This document shows positions 43,101 through 58,295 of a DNA stretch of 64,000 nt, piece after piece (within the stretch, counting starts at the first letter, position 1; each line of letters starts with the position of its first letter). Origin of the DNA: Synaphobranchus kaupii (taxonomy: Eukaryota > Chordata > Actinopteri > Anguilliformes > Synaphobranchidae); the NCBI GenBank assembly GCA_029718625.1, contig CM056380.1, positions 45,415,413-45,479,412 of the forward strand. Direction: 5' to 3'. The position numbers were made by a program, and so were the translations under genes. The notes beneath the pieces were generated by a model that was not told where the DNA came from, made no database searches, and worked only from the letters and a program-made list of their open reading frames with translations.

Positions 43101-45046
43101 TTTTCTTTAATTATCTATATTAGCTTAATGAGGGTAATTAAAGTAACAGAGCTGGTCATCAAATCAATTCAATACCTTCCTTAAAGTGACGGTCAAGAAA
43201 AATCCGTAGTATGCTTATAACCACGTTATTTATGGCTATTAAGGTATGTATTGAGCACCAATAAAGCGCGAGGAATAAATTCCACTGCAATCTCGTTAAA
43301 TTTCAGTCTATCTATATCTCTTTATTCCTGTATGCTGAAAAAAACGGTGGAGTCGAAATGGGTCCATGGTGACGTAGAAGTGAAACCTCAACCAATACAT
43401 ACCATAGACTGATACATACTTTGATCTCACGACATAACTCCTCCCGTAGTTTGAGGCGAATAAAACCGTCCTATTCCACTAAGAAATCCTGTCTGAAGCC
43501 GGAACCAAACGCTCGTTTTGTTTGCCCTTGAGAATAGTTGTCCATGTTATCAGAATTTGGATTTGGAATAGTTAGTTAGCTAAAGTGTTTATTTTTTCCG
43601 GCTCTCCTTATCTCTATACCAATTTTATCCCTCTCCCAATCTTTCACCTTTTTATCCATCCCTCCGTGGTGCTAGCTAGTAACATTAGCTTGCTCCTTGC
43701 ACAGCTCAGCATGGAAACAAACTAATCACTCACGCGTCGTTTTTACTTGGTGCACTGCTCATTCGTCAGATAATATATCGAAAATAATAGATAGTTAACA
43801 TTTTGCCAAATAAATCATGCCTTGGAAATGGGTTTGTCGTATTGTTCAGTGGCTGGTTACAGTAACAAAAATACGATGAGAACCATTATCCACCGAAGTA
43901 CTTAGTTGCCATGCACGTAATTTTCGTTCGATTAGCAACCAAAATGAATGAATGGGCCTTTAAATAAATTTTAAAAACTCGATAAAACCTACCATTATTT
44001 AATGATTTGTGTGGAACATGCATTTGGTGAAACGTCGCCTTGCAATTTAGCTTGCTTTAAATAGACGCTAGATCAAACGGTTGCAGTACTCTGCTTAGTG
44101 TTTAAGTTAACTTAACTTTGATTGCGAGCTTGTGTGTGATATTTATCTCTTGATAGCAGCCACACTGTATTTTACTTTGAATTGATTGCATTAATTCCTG
44201 GCCGGGTTCAAACCTATGGTTCAAACCACAGAACTGTATAAGATGGTTCAAACTTGTAGGGCTGGATGACCTCGATGGCACTCGGGTTGAGGGCGTGGAT
44301 TTAGACCACACCCCTACAATCCTGAATCCTTTCAAGACTGAGTTTATTAGCTGACTTTGAGATGTATATTAATATACCTATTCAGATTTTCTTGAAAAGA
44401 TATTTGGTGGGTGTGTAGTGGATACATCCCTCTGTGATATGTTTGGTTATTTGAAGTATTTTGAATCCCTTGACCATCACTTTAAGGTATAAAAACAATG
44501 CCCCTCTGTGATTCTAGAAAGTTCCGGTTGCTACGCTACCACACCCTGACATATGGCGGTAAGATTTGCCTGATGTGGCCTCACCTGTCCGGGCCTCTTT
44601 GCCAGCCTGGTGATGTAGGAGACCAGGACTTTCTTCTGTTCTGCAACACCAGCGCAGCGCTACGGCAAGAGAGGAGGGACATGGATCAAAATGACAGACA
44701 CAGTGTAGCAGTGAGGCAGAGCCGTTAGCCTAGCACGACTGACAACGCAGGCTAAAACCTACACGTAACTGAAGAACAGCATTAAGTGTACACACCCACT
44801 GTACCTGTAACTTTTCACATGGTCAAAATGAGGAAACTGTACCAGACCAGAAAAGAGATTCCTGGGTGTATATAAGATATGATTCTGTGCGTTTATACTT
44901 GTGTCTATGCATATTTGTTAACTATCTATGCATAAATGTCTATGTACATGGGCGATACAAAAAAGTGTGCGCGTGCATGCGTGCGTGGGTGTGTATGCGT
45001 GCTTGTATGTGCGTGTGTGCGCTTGTATGTGTGTGTGTGTGTGTGT

Positions 45047-45077
<31 letters not shown>

Positions 45078-47289
45078 GAGTGCGAGTGCATGCATATATG
45101 CGTGCACGTGTGTGTGCTTGCACGTGCGTGTGTGCACTGTACACACTGTACCCACGTGTATGTGAACTGATGTGTTTCTCCATTATACCTTCAGGCACTC
45201 ACAAGTGTGCTCTGCAGCTGAAGGTTAATTATACAGCTAATAAGGTGTCAGCCAGATAACTGCTCATTTCTTTATAAAAATTAAAATGTACAGCGCCTGT
45301 TCTCTTTAAAGTATAATTATCTACACTTAGTCATACAAAGGAGCGATTGCAATCTCTGCTCCGTCAGAAAGCTCTTTGAGCGGGAGACAGCCCTCCTCAT
45401 TCTCTGCTCTCCCGCTCTCTTTTATCTGCTGTCCGTTAAATATCAAACAGGAAGCGTTGATAGAGAAGACACAGAGGAACCGCCAGTCTGCGGGAACAAC
45501 ATCATAAGAGCCGCAGCTCAAACTTTACCGTCGCCATGGAGACGACAGAGAAATGAAGCCCGCGTCAGGGAAGGAGAGCGCGAACGAGAGAGAGCCGAGT
45601 GAACGGGAGGGAGATATCTGAACAAATGAGGGATCCACCGAGCGTGTGCAGAGGTTCGGTCAGGACGACGGGCAGCAGTGTCCTAGGTCCTATCACACTC
45701 ATTCCCTGGGTTCAAACGGGGGACGTCTCGTCAGTGTTGCCGAGAGATTTTAAGACAATAAGCCTTTCCTTTTTAAGGAAAATGACTCTTGAAAGTAGGA
45801 CAAAGTGAGAAAACGTAAAATAAGACTACTGGTGAGAGCAAGATACTAGCTACAACAGCAACAAGGTCACTTTACGAGGTCTGTAAGATACTAGCTACAA
45901 CAGCAACAAGGTCACTTTACGAGGTCTGTTTCTCCCTCTCTCTCTTTTGTGGAAGGCCGGAGTGAGAGACAGGCGCGTCGGAGGCTGTTAACAGGGCCAT
46001 GTATTAAATGGGACACGAGGCACTCAGAGGTTTTTGTACAAATCAAACCAATTAAAGGGGCGGAGGGAAGGCCCAGCCCGGGACACGCACCCCCCCCCAG
46101 AACCCCCGGCCTGGACTGGCGCTCCTGTTCCCCCGTGGGCTCTGAGGCGCTTGCCTAAGAGCTCTGGAAGTCCCAGGAACAACTGCAGGCTCTCCGCCCG
46201 AGGACCCGGGGGAACCCCCAATCCCCCCGCCCCCCTCCCCCCCTCCCCCCTCCCCCCTTTCCGACTCAGTTCTCACCCACTCAATCAGACCCACCTACAC
46301 GTGTCATTTGCCTGGTAGTAGAAACTTTTCTCTAGTTTCTTTAAAGTTTTAAATAAAGAAGTGAACAGCTTGGTATTTGATCAAAACATGTAAAAAGAAC
46401 TTTGGAACTTGAGGGATCTGTTGAGTGTTGCATGCCCACAGCTTTTGGGAGAGGAAGCCACACCTCTAGCGGTGTGCAGTAAACGGTAATATTCAATAGA
46501 AGTACTTTCTGAAAATACCACAACAATTTTCCAGAGAGATTTTTTTTTTGAATCTGTGGAAACTGCTTAGGCCATATAACCACCCCAGCGTGCTCATATA
46601 ACATGAGAACCGTGCAGCACATCATGGTTCATTCCACTTGTATATTCATATATACAGTACACATATGTGCATACAACTCCTGGCAAAGACTTACTGAATA
46701 AATGTTCTTAATGTGATCCACAAAAGAGATTTAATGTACAAACCAACCTTCAATTTGGACAAGTGATTTCTTCCTTATATTGCAAATACAAACTAAGACT
46801 GGAACATTCAACCACTGTATATTTTTGGGTTAAATGCTGTAATTAAACTGTAATTTGGTGCAGGTGTCAGGCTTGTTTGGCAGGTAGCCCTTACCTGCAG
46901 CAGGAACTTGGCCTCTTCTATATGCCCTAAATCCAGGTACTCCAGGAAGAGGTCAGTGGCGGGTCTGTAGCAGGCGAAATGATTGGCCAGTCTCTCCGCC
47001 ATTGCACTCACTGTGATGACAGATGGACAGATTGAGGACGGTCCGTTGCTAAAACCGGCCCCATTGGGACCCGGGCATTGCTTAAATCCCACAATGCATC
47101 ATGGCCCATCAGGTGGGTAAATTTGCGGGAAGGGGACTCACGTTTGTCGAGCGCATGCTCGTTGTTTTCGGACTTCACCTTGCGGAAGACGTAAGACATG
47201 CTGGTGATCTGGGGACCCTCCTCACTGGGCTCACCGCTGCCTGAAGTATAGAGGGCTTCCAAACCTTCCACAGCAGCCTCAATGTCCCC

Positions 47290-47321
<32 letters not shown>

Positions 47322-49168
47322 CAAAGGAGAAAGGGGAGAGAGAGCAAAGGAGAAAGAGAGAAAGAGCAAAAGAGAGAGAGAAAGGTTAAAGGGACTACAA
47401 GAAAACAACCCACAGAACAAGGTTACAGCAACACATGGATCTGCTTGAGCAATACTACCGGACCTGGGCCCTGGCAGTACATTTTTAAAAAGACAAAAAA
47501 ATTATTTTCCAAAAGCCCAGATGTCAGGGAAATAGATACAAGTTAACTCTAGGTAACACCACCCTAGAGCACACTGAATTATACTTACCTTGGACTGACA
47601 ATCACTGCATCAGGGAGTTTTTGCATGGCATTGAATGCATTAAAAGCAATATATGCAATAAAGAGACAACTTTTCAAACTAAATATCCCAATTAGAATCT
47701 AAATATCCCAATTAGAATCTGGTGCACTAGAATCTGGTGCACTAAATGCACTAATGTACGTCGCTCTGGATAAGAGCGTCTGCCAAATGACTAAAATGTA
47801 AATGGTGCAAACTATTTGAGAGTGTAATTCAGCCTATTGCTCTTTATGGAAGTGAGGTCGGGGATCCACTCAGTCAGCGCAACTACACTGCATAGGACAA
47901 GAATCCCAAGAAGCTAGGTCTCTACCATTAAATACATTTTGACAAAAGCGATGTGTATGTGTAGTAGTACCACATTCTCTTCGGATGGTAATATGAAAAA
48001 ACACGGGGCCAAGTTACATGAAATAATTTATAAAACATTGGTAACATTGCTTTGGAATAGAGCTAATTTAATAGTGTGAGCTACGATAGCCAATATTGTT
48101 AGTTGTAACTTGGCCTCATTTTGATATCAATACTTTTAAGGGCAGGCCTAGTTTTTGCAAGTTTTTTTTAATGACTTACAGACAGTGCTTGGTAGGCTTG
48201 AGTAACTTGCCATTTTTGTACGCTGAGAATGTTTTTTGTTGAGATAAAAATATACAAAAAAAGCAGTAAAATTCTGGATGCACCTTAAATCAAGCCCAAA
48301 TGACACGCGACAATATAAGGTGCGACGATCCCAAAAAAGAGTCCCCACAGTCAGCTGGTATTGAAGCTTACCAATTCTGTAACCCAAACTAACCTACACC
48401 ACGCTCAGGCCAGCATTGTCAACCAGCCACAAATCAGTATAACCCAAACTAACCTACACCACGCTCGGGCCAGCATTGTCAACCAGCCACAAATCAGTAT
48501 AACCCAAACTAACCTACACCATGCTCGGGCCAGCATTGTCAACCAGCCACAAATCAGTGTAACCCAAATTATGCAACAAACTAAAAATTTGTATTTGGAA
48601 AATTGGGATTAAGAAACTAAAACACAAAGTTGTCTAAATTTCTATCGAACCCTAAAAAAAGACTATACTCCAGCAGAGTATCTCTTCTCTGTCAGAGACA
48701 CAAAGCAGAGATGGATCCTGACAAAATACAGACTCAGTGACCACACCCTTGCAAATTGAAAAAGGCTGACACAAAAACTCATGGTTACCAAAAGAAGAAC
48801 AAATATGTGGTCACTGTAAAGGTGGTGACAAAGATGCACTTCCTCCTTCACTGCACAAAATACTCAAAAATAAGAAAAGGACATTTCCACAAATATTCTA
48901 TCATTATAAATAACTTCAATTCCTTATAAAAAGGATGAAAAATGTGTAATCATATTAGGAGAAGGCCAAACAGCCCAATATATTTTAGCCTTCAATAACC
49001 TGAGGGACAGAGTGACCACACACAGGATATTTACTTTTAATACTTGTGTTGATTTATCATTAACGTGCTGTTTTTTTGTTTTGAAAATATTCATTGACAG
49101 TATTATTTTACGGTACGCACGCATTTCATTGATTTCTGTATGCTTTGGCTTGAATTTGAATTAGAGAT

Positions 49169-49231
<63 letters not shown>

Positions 49232-52200
49232 TGAGGGAGGACAGACTTAACACTTGAAAGATGGGCAGTGATGGAGTGCAATAGTCTCACCGAACAGATG
49301 GTCGCAGGCTCAAATCCCGGCCTCAGCCCAGGCATTGCCCCCCCCTGCACGAGGTGACTTTACCTCAGCTGCTCCGGTACGCAGCCCGGCTGCCCCACGC
49401 AGCGACCCGTAAATGTGCGGGCGCAGCAAGTCTCCCCGGCAGGGCATGGGCATGAAAATAAAACAATGCGACCGCTTCTCGAGATGCAGAGTGAACGAAA
49501 AACAAAAAGGGATGAAAAAGCGCATGAAAGTTTCATCGGCCGCGTTAACGCTGCGAGGCGGGAGGGCGGGCTAATGCGCGAGGTGTCGCTCGGAGCCGGG
49601 CGGGGAGACGTCGGGGGGCGGACAGCGGAAGTGAAGGGCGTCTCGCGGCTGAGCGGCCGTCGCACGGCTCGAACCCTGACCCGGGCGGCGGACTAAGCGG
49701 CAGTGACACGGGCAGACGGGCGCGGCTGAGCCGAGCTGACTGCTAAAGAGGCCAGGCGGCGCGGGGGCCGAGCGCCGGCGCCCCGTTAGAGGGGCCGCCC
49801 CTGAATTATTCAGACTGCGCAGTCACAGCGTTCACTCCGCATTACGCCCCTTAAATATTCATGCGGGCCGCAGGAGGAGGGGTGCGGAGGGGAGAGGACG
49901 CACGGCCCGTATGGAAATTAGTTTATGTGAACAGGGGCGGCGGGGAGAGCGCAGTTTAGGGGAAGTGTACCATGTCAACTTGCTCTTCTGCTTTACACAG
50001 ATTCTGTACCCAGACTTCCTGACCTGCACAGTCACACTGAAGCACAGCTCAGGCCTGAACCAAGGCAGTGGGGAGCAGTGGTCAGAGCAGCAGTGTGGAG
50101 CAGTGGTCAGAGCAGCAGTGTGGAGCAGTGGTCAGAGCAGCAGTGTGGATCAGTGGTCAGAGCAGCAGTGTGGATCAGTGGTCAGAGCAGCAGTGTGGAT
50201 CAGTGGTCAGAGCAGCAGTGTGGAGCAGTGGTCAGAGCAGCAGGGTGGATCAGTGGTCAGAGCAGCAGTGTGGATCAGTGGTCAGAGCAGCAGTGTGGAT
50301 CAGTGGTCAGAGCAGCAGTGAGGATCAGTGGTCAGAGCAGCATTGTGGATCAGTGGTCAGAGCAGGAGTGTGGAGCAGTGGTCAGAGCAGGAGTGTGGAG
50401 CAGTGGTCAGAGCAGCAGTGTGGAGCAGTGGTCAGAGCAGCAGTGTGGAGCAGTGGTCAGAGCAGCAGTGTGGAGCAGTGGTCAGAGCAGCAGTGTGGAT
50501 CAGTGGTCAGAGCAGCAGTGTGGATCAGTGGACAGAGCAGCAGTGTGGATCAGTGGTCAGAGCAGCAGTGAGGATCAGTGGTCAGAGCAGCATTGTGGAT
50601 CAGTGGTCAGAGCAGCAGTGTGGAGCAGTGATCAGAGGAGCAGTGTGGTGCACTGGTCAGGGAAGCAGTGTGGATCAGTGGTCAGGGCAGCAGCGTGGAT
50701 CAGTGGTCAGGGCAGCAGTGTGGATCAGTGGTCAAGGCAGCGGTGTGGATCAGTGGTCAGGGCAGCAGTGTGGATCAGTGGTCAAGGCAGCGGTGTGGAT
50801 CAGTGGTCAGGGCAGCAGTGTGGATCAGTGGTCAGGGCAGCAGAACAGTGACCAAGTACAATTACATGAAATGAATCACACACAGTAAAATCATCCAGCG
50901 GTTAAATAAGGGAAAACCACACCCTCCCTCCCTGACCCACCTCTTGATCTGAGCCAAGGCCAAGTTATTGACAAACAGCATCCTGGACAGGTTGAGGGAG
51001 GAGCCCAAGGCCTTTATCGCACTCTCCACTTCCTCTACGCCCTTTGCATCGCCAAGGGAACCGAGACCCTGCACCAGCCGGGTGACTGCCAGCTGGGAGG
51101 GCACCTGGTCTACCTGCAGCATCTCCGTGAGCGTGGCCTGGGCATCTGGCGGGGGGGAGGGGGGGGGGGGGGGGGGGGGGTTGGAATTAACACCTGTACT
51201 ACACCATTTATAATCAGTGCCTGTTGCCATATCAGCAGGGTGTGAAATCAGCACCAGCCGTTAGGCAAATGCTGGTAGAATTTTGATTGTGGCTGGTAAG
51301 ATTTTCTACTCTAGCAGCCACTTTGGCAACCAACCAACAAAGTTGTGTAATATGGTTAAAGTTAATGTGCCTGGTAAAATGTTGAAAATGGCTGGTGTTT
51401 TTTTGAATCCACAAGCCACTTTGGTCAGAGGGTGAAAAAGTTCATTTCATGCCCCGCTTATCAGACATTATCATGTTTGCATATGGCTTTTACTGACCAG
51501 GCAAAAGTGCTTCACACTCAATAAAGAGGAGAACGAGAGGCTCAAAAGAGTGGCGGTAATCCAGGTACAAGCTCCATTGAAACTTTCTCAAACCCCCCGG
51601 CTGAATGCTCAACTGCTGAAACACACTGTTGAGTTCATTCAATCTACAGTCAAACAGTTTGTGAAAAGCCATCCTTTCAGATTTTTCCTCATAAGTGAAT
51701 GCAATGTAATGCTATGCTTCAACAATTTATTTATTCCCCCCCCCCCCCCCAAGGTGAGTGGACAGCGTGCCTTCGGCGGACGTGGCATGGCAGACGTACC
51801 TTTGACCTGACCGCCCTTCACCTGAGTGATGATCAACAGGCTGTTGGCTGTTTCACTAAACTGGAAACTGCCAATCCTGGAGATCGCTCTGTAGAGGAGA
51901 AAGATAGAGACATATTACTATTAATCTTATTTGCGCCATAGTTATGTTTTTTACTATTGATTTTTCTTCTGTGTTTGTGTCGCTGTAGGCTTTGGCAAGT
52001 TTTTAATTAATTATTTTTTCCTTATTTAACATATTGACGAACCCTCTTGTAGCCTGGGCGACGCAGAATTGGAGCTACTGGCCACAGTCGGCACGTGCAT
52101 GGTCCAGATTTGATCTGAGACCGTGGGGCTCATCCATGCTTTGGCAATATTTACAGAAATATTTCCTGCCAATAAAGCATTTTCAATTTGAAAAGAGAGA

Positions 52201-55200
52201 GTGGGAGAGAGAGTGGGAGGAGAGAGAGAAAGAGTGAGGGAGGAGAGAGAAAGAGTGAGAGGGAGGAGAGAAAGAGTGAGAGGAGAGAAAGAGAGAGTGA
52301 GACGGAAGAGAGCGAGAGTGAGAGTGGGAGGAGAGAGAGTGGAAGAAGAGAGAGAAAGAGAGTGTGAGAGGGAGGAGAGAAAGAAAGAGAGAGAAACTGA
52401 GCACAGGTAATGAAAGGGTTGAGCCGTGGGTGAGATTTCAGAGAGGGAGAGACAGAGAGAGAGAGAGAGAGACAGAGAGACAGAGACAGGTACCGGTGCC
52501 AGGCCCCGAGACAGAACACCCAGTAGACCACCCTACACAGGAATACAGCTTGGAAAAACCAAAGCCAATACCCCCTGAGAGGTAGCCTACCTATGCACAG
52601 GTAGCGTCAAATCACTCAGACATTGGAGAGGTGAAACAGCTGTTACAGTTCATCTGTAAAATTCTTGGTTGAAAAGGGGAAAAAAAAAAGTGTTTCACAT
52701 CCCAAATAAGGGGTGTTATTTTGCGGGCGCACAATCATTATGCAAATTACTCCAGCCGCAAACAGCCATATTTAAATGAGATTTTGCATGTGTGGAATGG
52801 TAATACTGTAAGAAAACGGTGAAAAAACTGGCAGCAATGCTGCCATTTTTACGGTATTTTTTTTAGTGTAGGGTATAGGCTACTGTTACACTGAACGAGC
52901 TGGCAGTTTATTACGAACTGTTTCGCTGGATGTCTCTTAGTTTCTGCCAGGAGTTACAGATGTTTGTCAGGACTGAAATTATCATAACTATGCTTGCTAG
53001 CACTAAGCCTACTCGCGCCGTAATTGTCACAGTCACATTTCCATTTAATCGTGGGTTTTATTTTTATAAAGGTTTTATTTGCTTGTTATTAACTAACTGT
53101 TTGTTATAATAGACGTTGTACTGCTTGTTTGATTCAAACACTAGTTACTCTTGTATTATGTAACACGATTTGCTTCATGATTTAAAAAAATGTATTACTG
53201 TCCATGATGTAGGTGATCCACAAATTCTCTTCTTGTGTATTTATAGCGTTAGCTAGAATGGCCAGTTAATTACCCCACATTGTTATGCAATCATTCAGAA
53301 CGTTCAGTTTGGATATTCCAAACTCATCCGTACTGTCTTGCTACAATGACAGCAGTCATCTTATCGATTCCGTGTCTTTTAATGCTTTCCATTTGTACTA
53401 AAATGCACCTGCAAATAACTCCCTTTCGGGCTTAGTAAATCACTTTAGATGTGCTAAAGGAATCTATTTGCATGATCACCTCCCACTATTTCGTGAAATA
53501 ACGTAGGGACGCCCAATGTTGCATATTCATTCAGGCTAACCAGCAAAAATGAGAAGTCAACGTATCTTTAAATTGTACCACGCGCAATTACACCTCATTA
53601 GTTGATCACTGCGGACGAGTTTTGCGGGTGGTAAATCGACCCCTAAATGTAAATTTGATCAAACTGTTCAGCATGTTATTGCACAAAAATCTATCAATTA
53701 TCAATTATTAATGAAATCTTTCTCAATAAGTTCATGGAACATTCAGGGTTTGTACGCTTCGGCTTTTGGACCAAAGAGCACAAGCCCTGAATTCACCTCA
53801 TGCATTTCAGGTCAAGACATTGTAGTATTGTTAGATACATGATGTCGATACAGATACTCACTGTCCCCCAGGTTATAAAGAAATCTTATTGTCATTCGTC
53901 AAGCAGAAAAACATAAGACACGGTAGAAATTCAGGCAGGATTATCATATGATATAGAGATGACTTGTCAACCCAATTAGAACCAACTAAAAAGGCAACAA
54001 CACACATCTGGCTTAAATTAAATAAAGATATTATGAAATGTGAAAATGACTTGTGTATACAGTACCAGTCAAAAGTTTGGACACACCTACTCATAGGTTT
54101 TTTTCCTGTTATTTTTACTGTTTTCCACATTTTGGAAAAGTAAAGACATCAAAACTATGAGAACACAAATTAAATTATGCAAAAACCAAAAAAGTGTTAA
54201 ACAAATAAAAAAAAGTCTTATATTTTAGATTATTCAAAGTAGCCACCCTTTGCCTTGATAATGGCTTTGCACATTCTTGCCATTCTCTCAAAACTTCTGT
54301 GGTAAACAGGTATTCCACAGGTAAACAGGTGATGCCATCATGATTTTGTATAAAAGGATATGGATGGATCACTTGAAGGGTTGTTTCTCCTGACAAATTT
54401 TCCTATTGAACTCCATGGAAAAATAAGTCAGGAGAAGAAACCCTTCAAGTTATCCATCCATATCTACTGTATTTCTGGCAGCAGAGTGATGGTTTAAGGC
54501 TTGTTTGATACCTCAGACCCTTGTTGACTTACAGCCATTTAGCCAACCATGTGTTCCATACTATTCCCGTGTAATTTACAGCTTAATCTAGTCCCACCCC
54601 CCAATTCCCATAGAGATCCATTCAAATGCAGAGAGGTTATAGTATTGCTTCTAAGAGTACCTGGAAATAAGATATCAGGAGTCTTTTGATATCCTTTTAT
54701 ACAGAATCATGATGGCATCACCTGTTTACCTGTGGAATACCTGTTTACCACAGAAGTTGTTTGAGAGAATGGCAAGAATGTGCAAAGCCGTTATCAAGGC
54801 AAAGGGTGGCTACTTTGAAGAATCTAATATATAAGACTTTTTTTACTTGTTTAACACTTTTTTGGTTTTTGCATAATTTAATTTGTGCTATCTCATAGTT
54901 TTGATGTCTTTACTATTCCAAAATGTGGAGAACAGTAAAAATAACGGAAAAAAACCTTCTATGAGTAGGTGTGTCCAAACTTTTGACTGGTACTGTATGT
55001 GCGGCCTACCCTCCCCCTCTAGAGTCACTTCATAAAGAGATCACACATTACCAGGCCCAGGGTAATTTCCTGTTGATCGGAGATTTGAATGCCAGAACAG
55101 GATCTGAGCATGACATAGTAGATTCTCGTGGGAATTCTCATATCTTCAGACAGTCCTCTCTACGCTTCACCTCTACCATTACTCCAATAAATAATCCTGA

Positions 55201-58200
55201 CCGTATAGTAAACAGAACTAGAAAAGAGCATCTCTGTCGCTCTCTAGGTCTGTACATGCTTAATGGTCAGATCAAATAGGGACTCTTTAGGGAGGTTCAC
55301 GTACTGCTCAGCTCTTGGGACTGGTGTAGTTGACTATGCAATTACTGACATGGACCACTGTTATATTAGTGCATTCACTGTCAGACCACAGACAACACTA
55401 ACAGACCACTATCTGATAAATGTATATCTAAAAGGAATTGTAGAACAGTGTGAGCCCTGCAAACTATACAGACTAAACAGGCCATATAGATGGGCTCCTG
55501 ACAGTGAAGTAAAAATTAAGACTAATCAGTACACCTGAAATTACTAATCTCATTAACACCTTTCTCTCAATAGAGTTTCAACCAAACTAATTAGGCATAA
55601 ATAAGGCTGTTACAAAAATGTATAAGATGTATCATAAATCAGCCAATAAAGCAGGTCTTACTAAAAACATCTCCACATCTAAACAGAGAGTGAAAAAAGA
55701 AGAGTGGTTCAATAAGGACTGCAAAAGCATCAGGAAAAAATGAAGACACCTATTCAATCAAAAACACCGTCGACCACTTAACACAGAACTGACAAAATTA
55801 TGTTGAAACATTGAGAGAATACAAACAGACCATAGAAGAAAAAACTAAAACATAATCAAAAACTTTGAGGAAATTTCACCTGATAGTCTAAATTATGAAC
55901 AAAAACAAATCCAAGAAAAATTACGAATTCTTGAAGCAAAAATGAAAAACTATCAGAACCCTCTTGATTACCAAATTACAATGAAAGAATTAGAAAACAC
56001 CATTAAAAAAACTACATTTTTAAATATCAGGGGCCTATTTCCCCAATATAAAAACGTGGAGACAAATTTGACCCCTAATAACTACTGAGGCATCTGTGTG
56101 AGCAGCAATCTGGGGAAGGTTTTCTGCAGCATTATCAATGGCAGAATGCTGGCCTGTCTTATCGAACACAATGTCTTGAGCAAAGGACAAATTGGCTTTC
56201 TACCAAAACGCAGCACAACTGATCATGTTTACACCCTACATACCCTAATTAATCAACATGTACACCAAAAAACAAGGGTAAAATTGGCAAGAGGGATTAT
56301 ACTATAAAATTCTCCAAAGTGGTGTAGGGGGTAGAGCTTATGACATAATCAAATCAATGTATGTCAATAAGAAGTGTGGAGTAAAAATTGGCAATAAAAG
56401 AACAGATGTATTCAATCAAGGACAAGGTGTTTTTCAGGGCTGCAACTTGTCGCCAACTTTTCTTCAATATCTATATTATTGAGCTAGCTGTGCTGTTCGA
56501 ACAATCTGAAACCCCTGGCCTAACCCTAAATAACAAGGAAGTGAAGTTCCTGCTCTATGCAGATGACCTGGTGTTGCCGTCACCCGCAGAAACATCTGGA
56601 TCTGCTAGAGCAATAATGTCACAACTGGGCCCTGACAGTAAACTTTAAGAAATCTAAAATAATGATATTCCAAAAAAAACCCAGATCTCACGAAACCAGA
56701 CATGTGTTCACTCTAGGAAACACCGCACTAGAGCACACCCTCTTCTATGATTACCTGGGGCTCAAAATAAGCGCCTCAAGGAACTTTGGTCTGGCAATGA
56801 ATACACTGAAAGAAAAAGGCTGTCGAGCCTTTTATGCAATTAGAAGAAATTTTGAAAAAATAGACACACCAATCAGAATTTGGTATAAAATCTTTGACAG
56901 TGTAATCCAACCAATTGCCTTATATGGAAGTATGGGGTCCACTCAGTCATCAAGACTACAACAGATGGGACAAGCATCCTATAGAGGCCTTGCATGCAGA
57001 ATTTTACACAGCGATACTAAACATCCAAACGAAAACACCCACCAATACATGCAGGGCACAATTATGCTGATACCCATTGATAAACATTAAAAAAGAGCAC
57101 TTAGATTTTGGATGCAAGTCCCCTAACATTACATTACATTAGTCATTTAGAAGACGCTTTTATCCAAAGCCCTAACCAACTAATACCTAACACTGATCAA
57201 ACTCAGACCAGCACTGCTTTACAATCACACATTAGAGTAAATCAAATAATTAAACAAACTAAATATGTCCATCTGGAACATTGGAATAATCAAACCAAAA
57301 CACAACAAACTTAATTGCTATTTGGCCCTAATTCGAGAATACAATTTGGCATATCTCTTCACTGTTAGAGATACAAAGCAGATACAAACCCTGACCAAGT
57401 ACAGGCTCAGTGACCACACCTTAGCAATTGAAAAAGGTAGAAACAAAAAACATGGTTACCCAAAGAGGAACGCATATGTGGTCACTGCAAGACAGGAGAG
57501 CTAGATACAGAGATGCACTTCCTTCTGTATTGCAACAAATATTCAGAAGAAAAACATATTTTACTAAGATATCAAAATACCAAAACAAATTTCCCTCCCT
57601 GACAAATGAACAAAAGCTGCGAGTCCTTTTAGGGGAAGGACCAACTGCCTCACTCGCAGCTCAATACGTCTCTGCCTGCCATTACCTGAGGAGGGACAGT
57701 GAGTAAACACAATAAAGGATCATTATAAATAGTAAACATAATAATTTTTTTTGTATTGTTACTATTATTGATCGTTGATATCATTACGCTTTGGCAATAT
57801 GTATTTTTAAATATGTCATGCCAATAAAGCATTTGAACTTGAGAGACAACATGGCTGGATGATCAATAGAAAAATGACTCATGAATGAATAGAGAGAGAT
57901 GAGAGAAACTGGGGGAGTGAGGGAGATAGAGACAGGTAGAGAAAAGAGAAAGAGAGAGAGAGACAACATGGCTGGATGATCAATAGAAAAATGATTCATG
58001 AATGAATAGAGATGAGAAACTGGAGGAGTGAGAGAGATAGAGACAGGTAGAGAAAAGAGAGAGAGAGACAGATGATGCAAGTTCTATGCGTCCTGTCAAA
58101 CCAGAACACTTGGAGGACTATTTTTTATTTTTGAACAATAAATTCTTAAATTCAGTTTACAGGAACAGAGACAAAGGATGGATATAAGCGGTCACTATGT

Positions 58201-58250
58201 TTACAGGTCTCTCTCTCTCTGAGACACAAATTCAGTCACACACTCACACA

Positions 58251-58295
<45 letters not shown>

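Noticed and set aside
44585..44640. Shorter form of the lrpprc exon starting at the acceptor TTGCAG|AACAG
   Set aside because: It breaks the phase with the preceding exon. The upstream acceptor (exon start 44659) keeps phase and yields [10 protein letters not shown], which matches the expected human RCGAIAEQ region.
50068..50888. Three overlapping plus-strand open frames
   Set aside because: All derive from the stop-free 25-bp minisatellite and lie antisense in an lrpprc intron without start or splice context.
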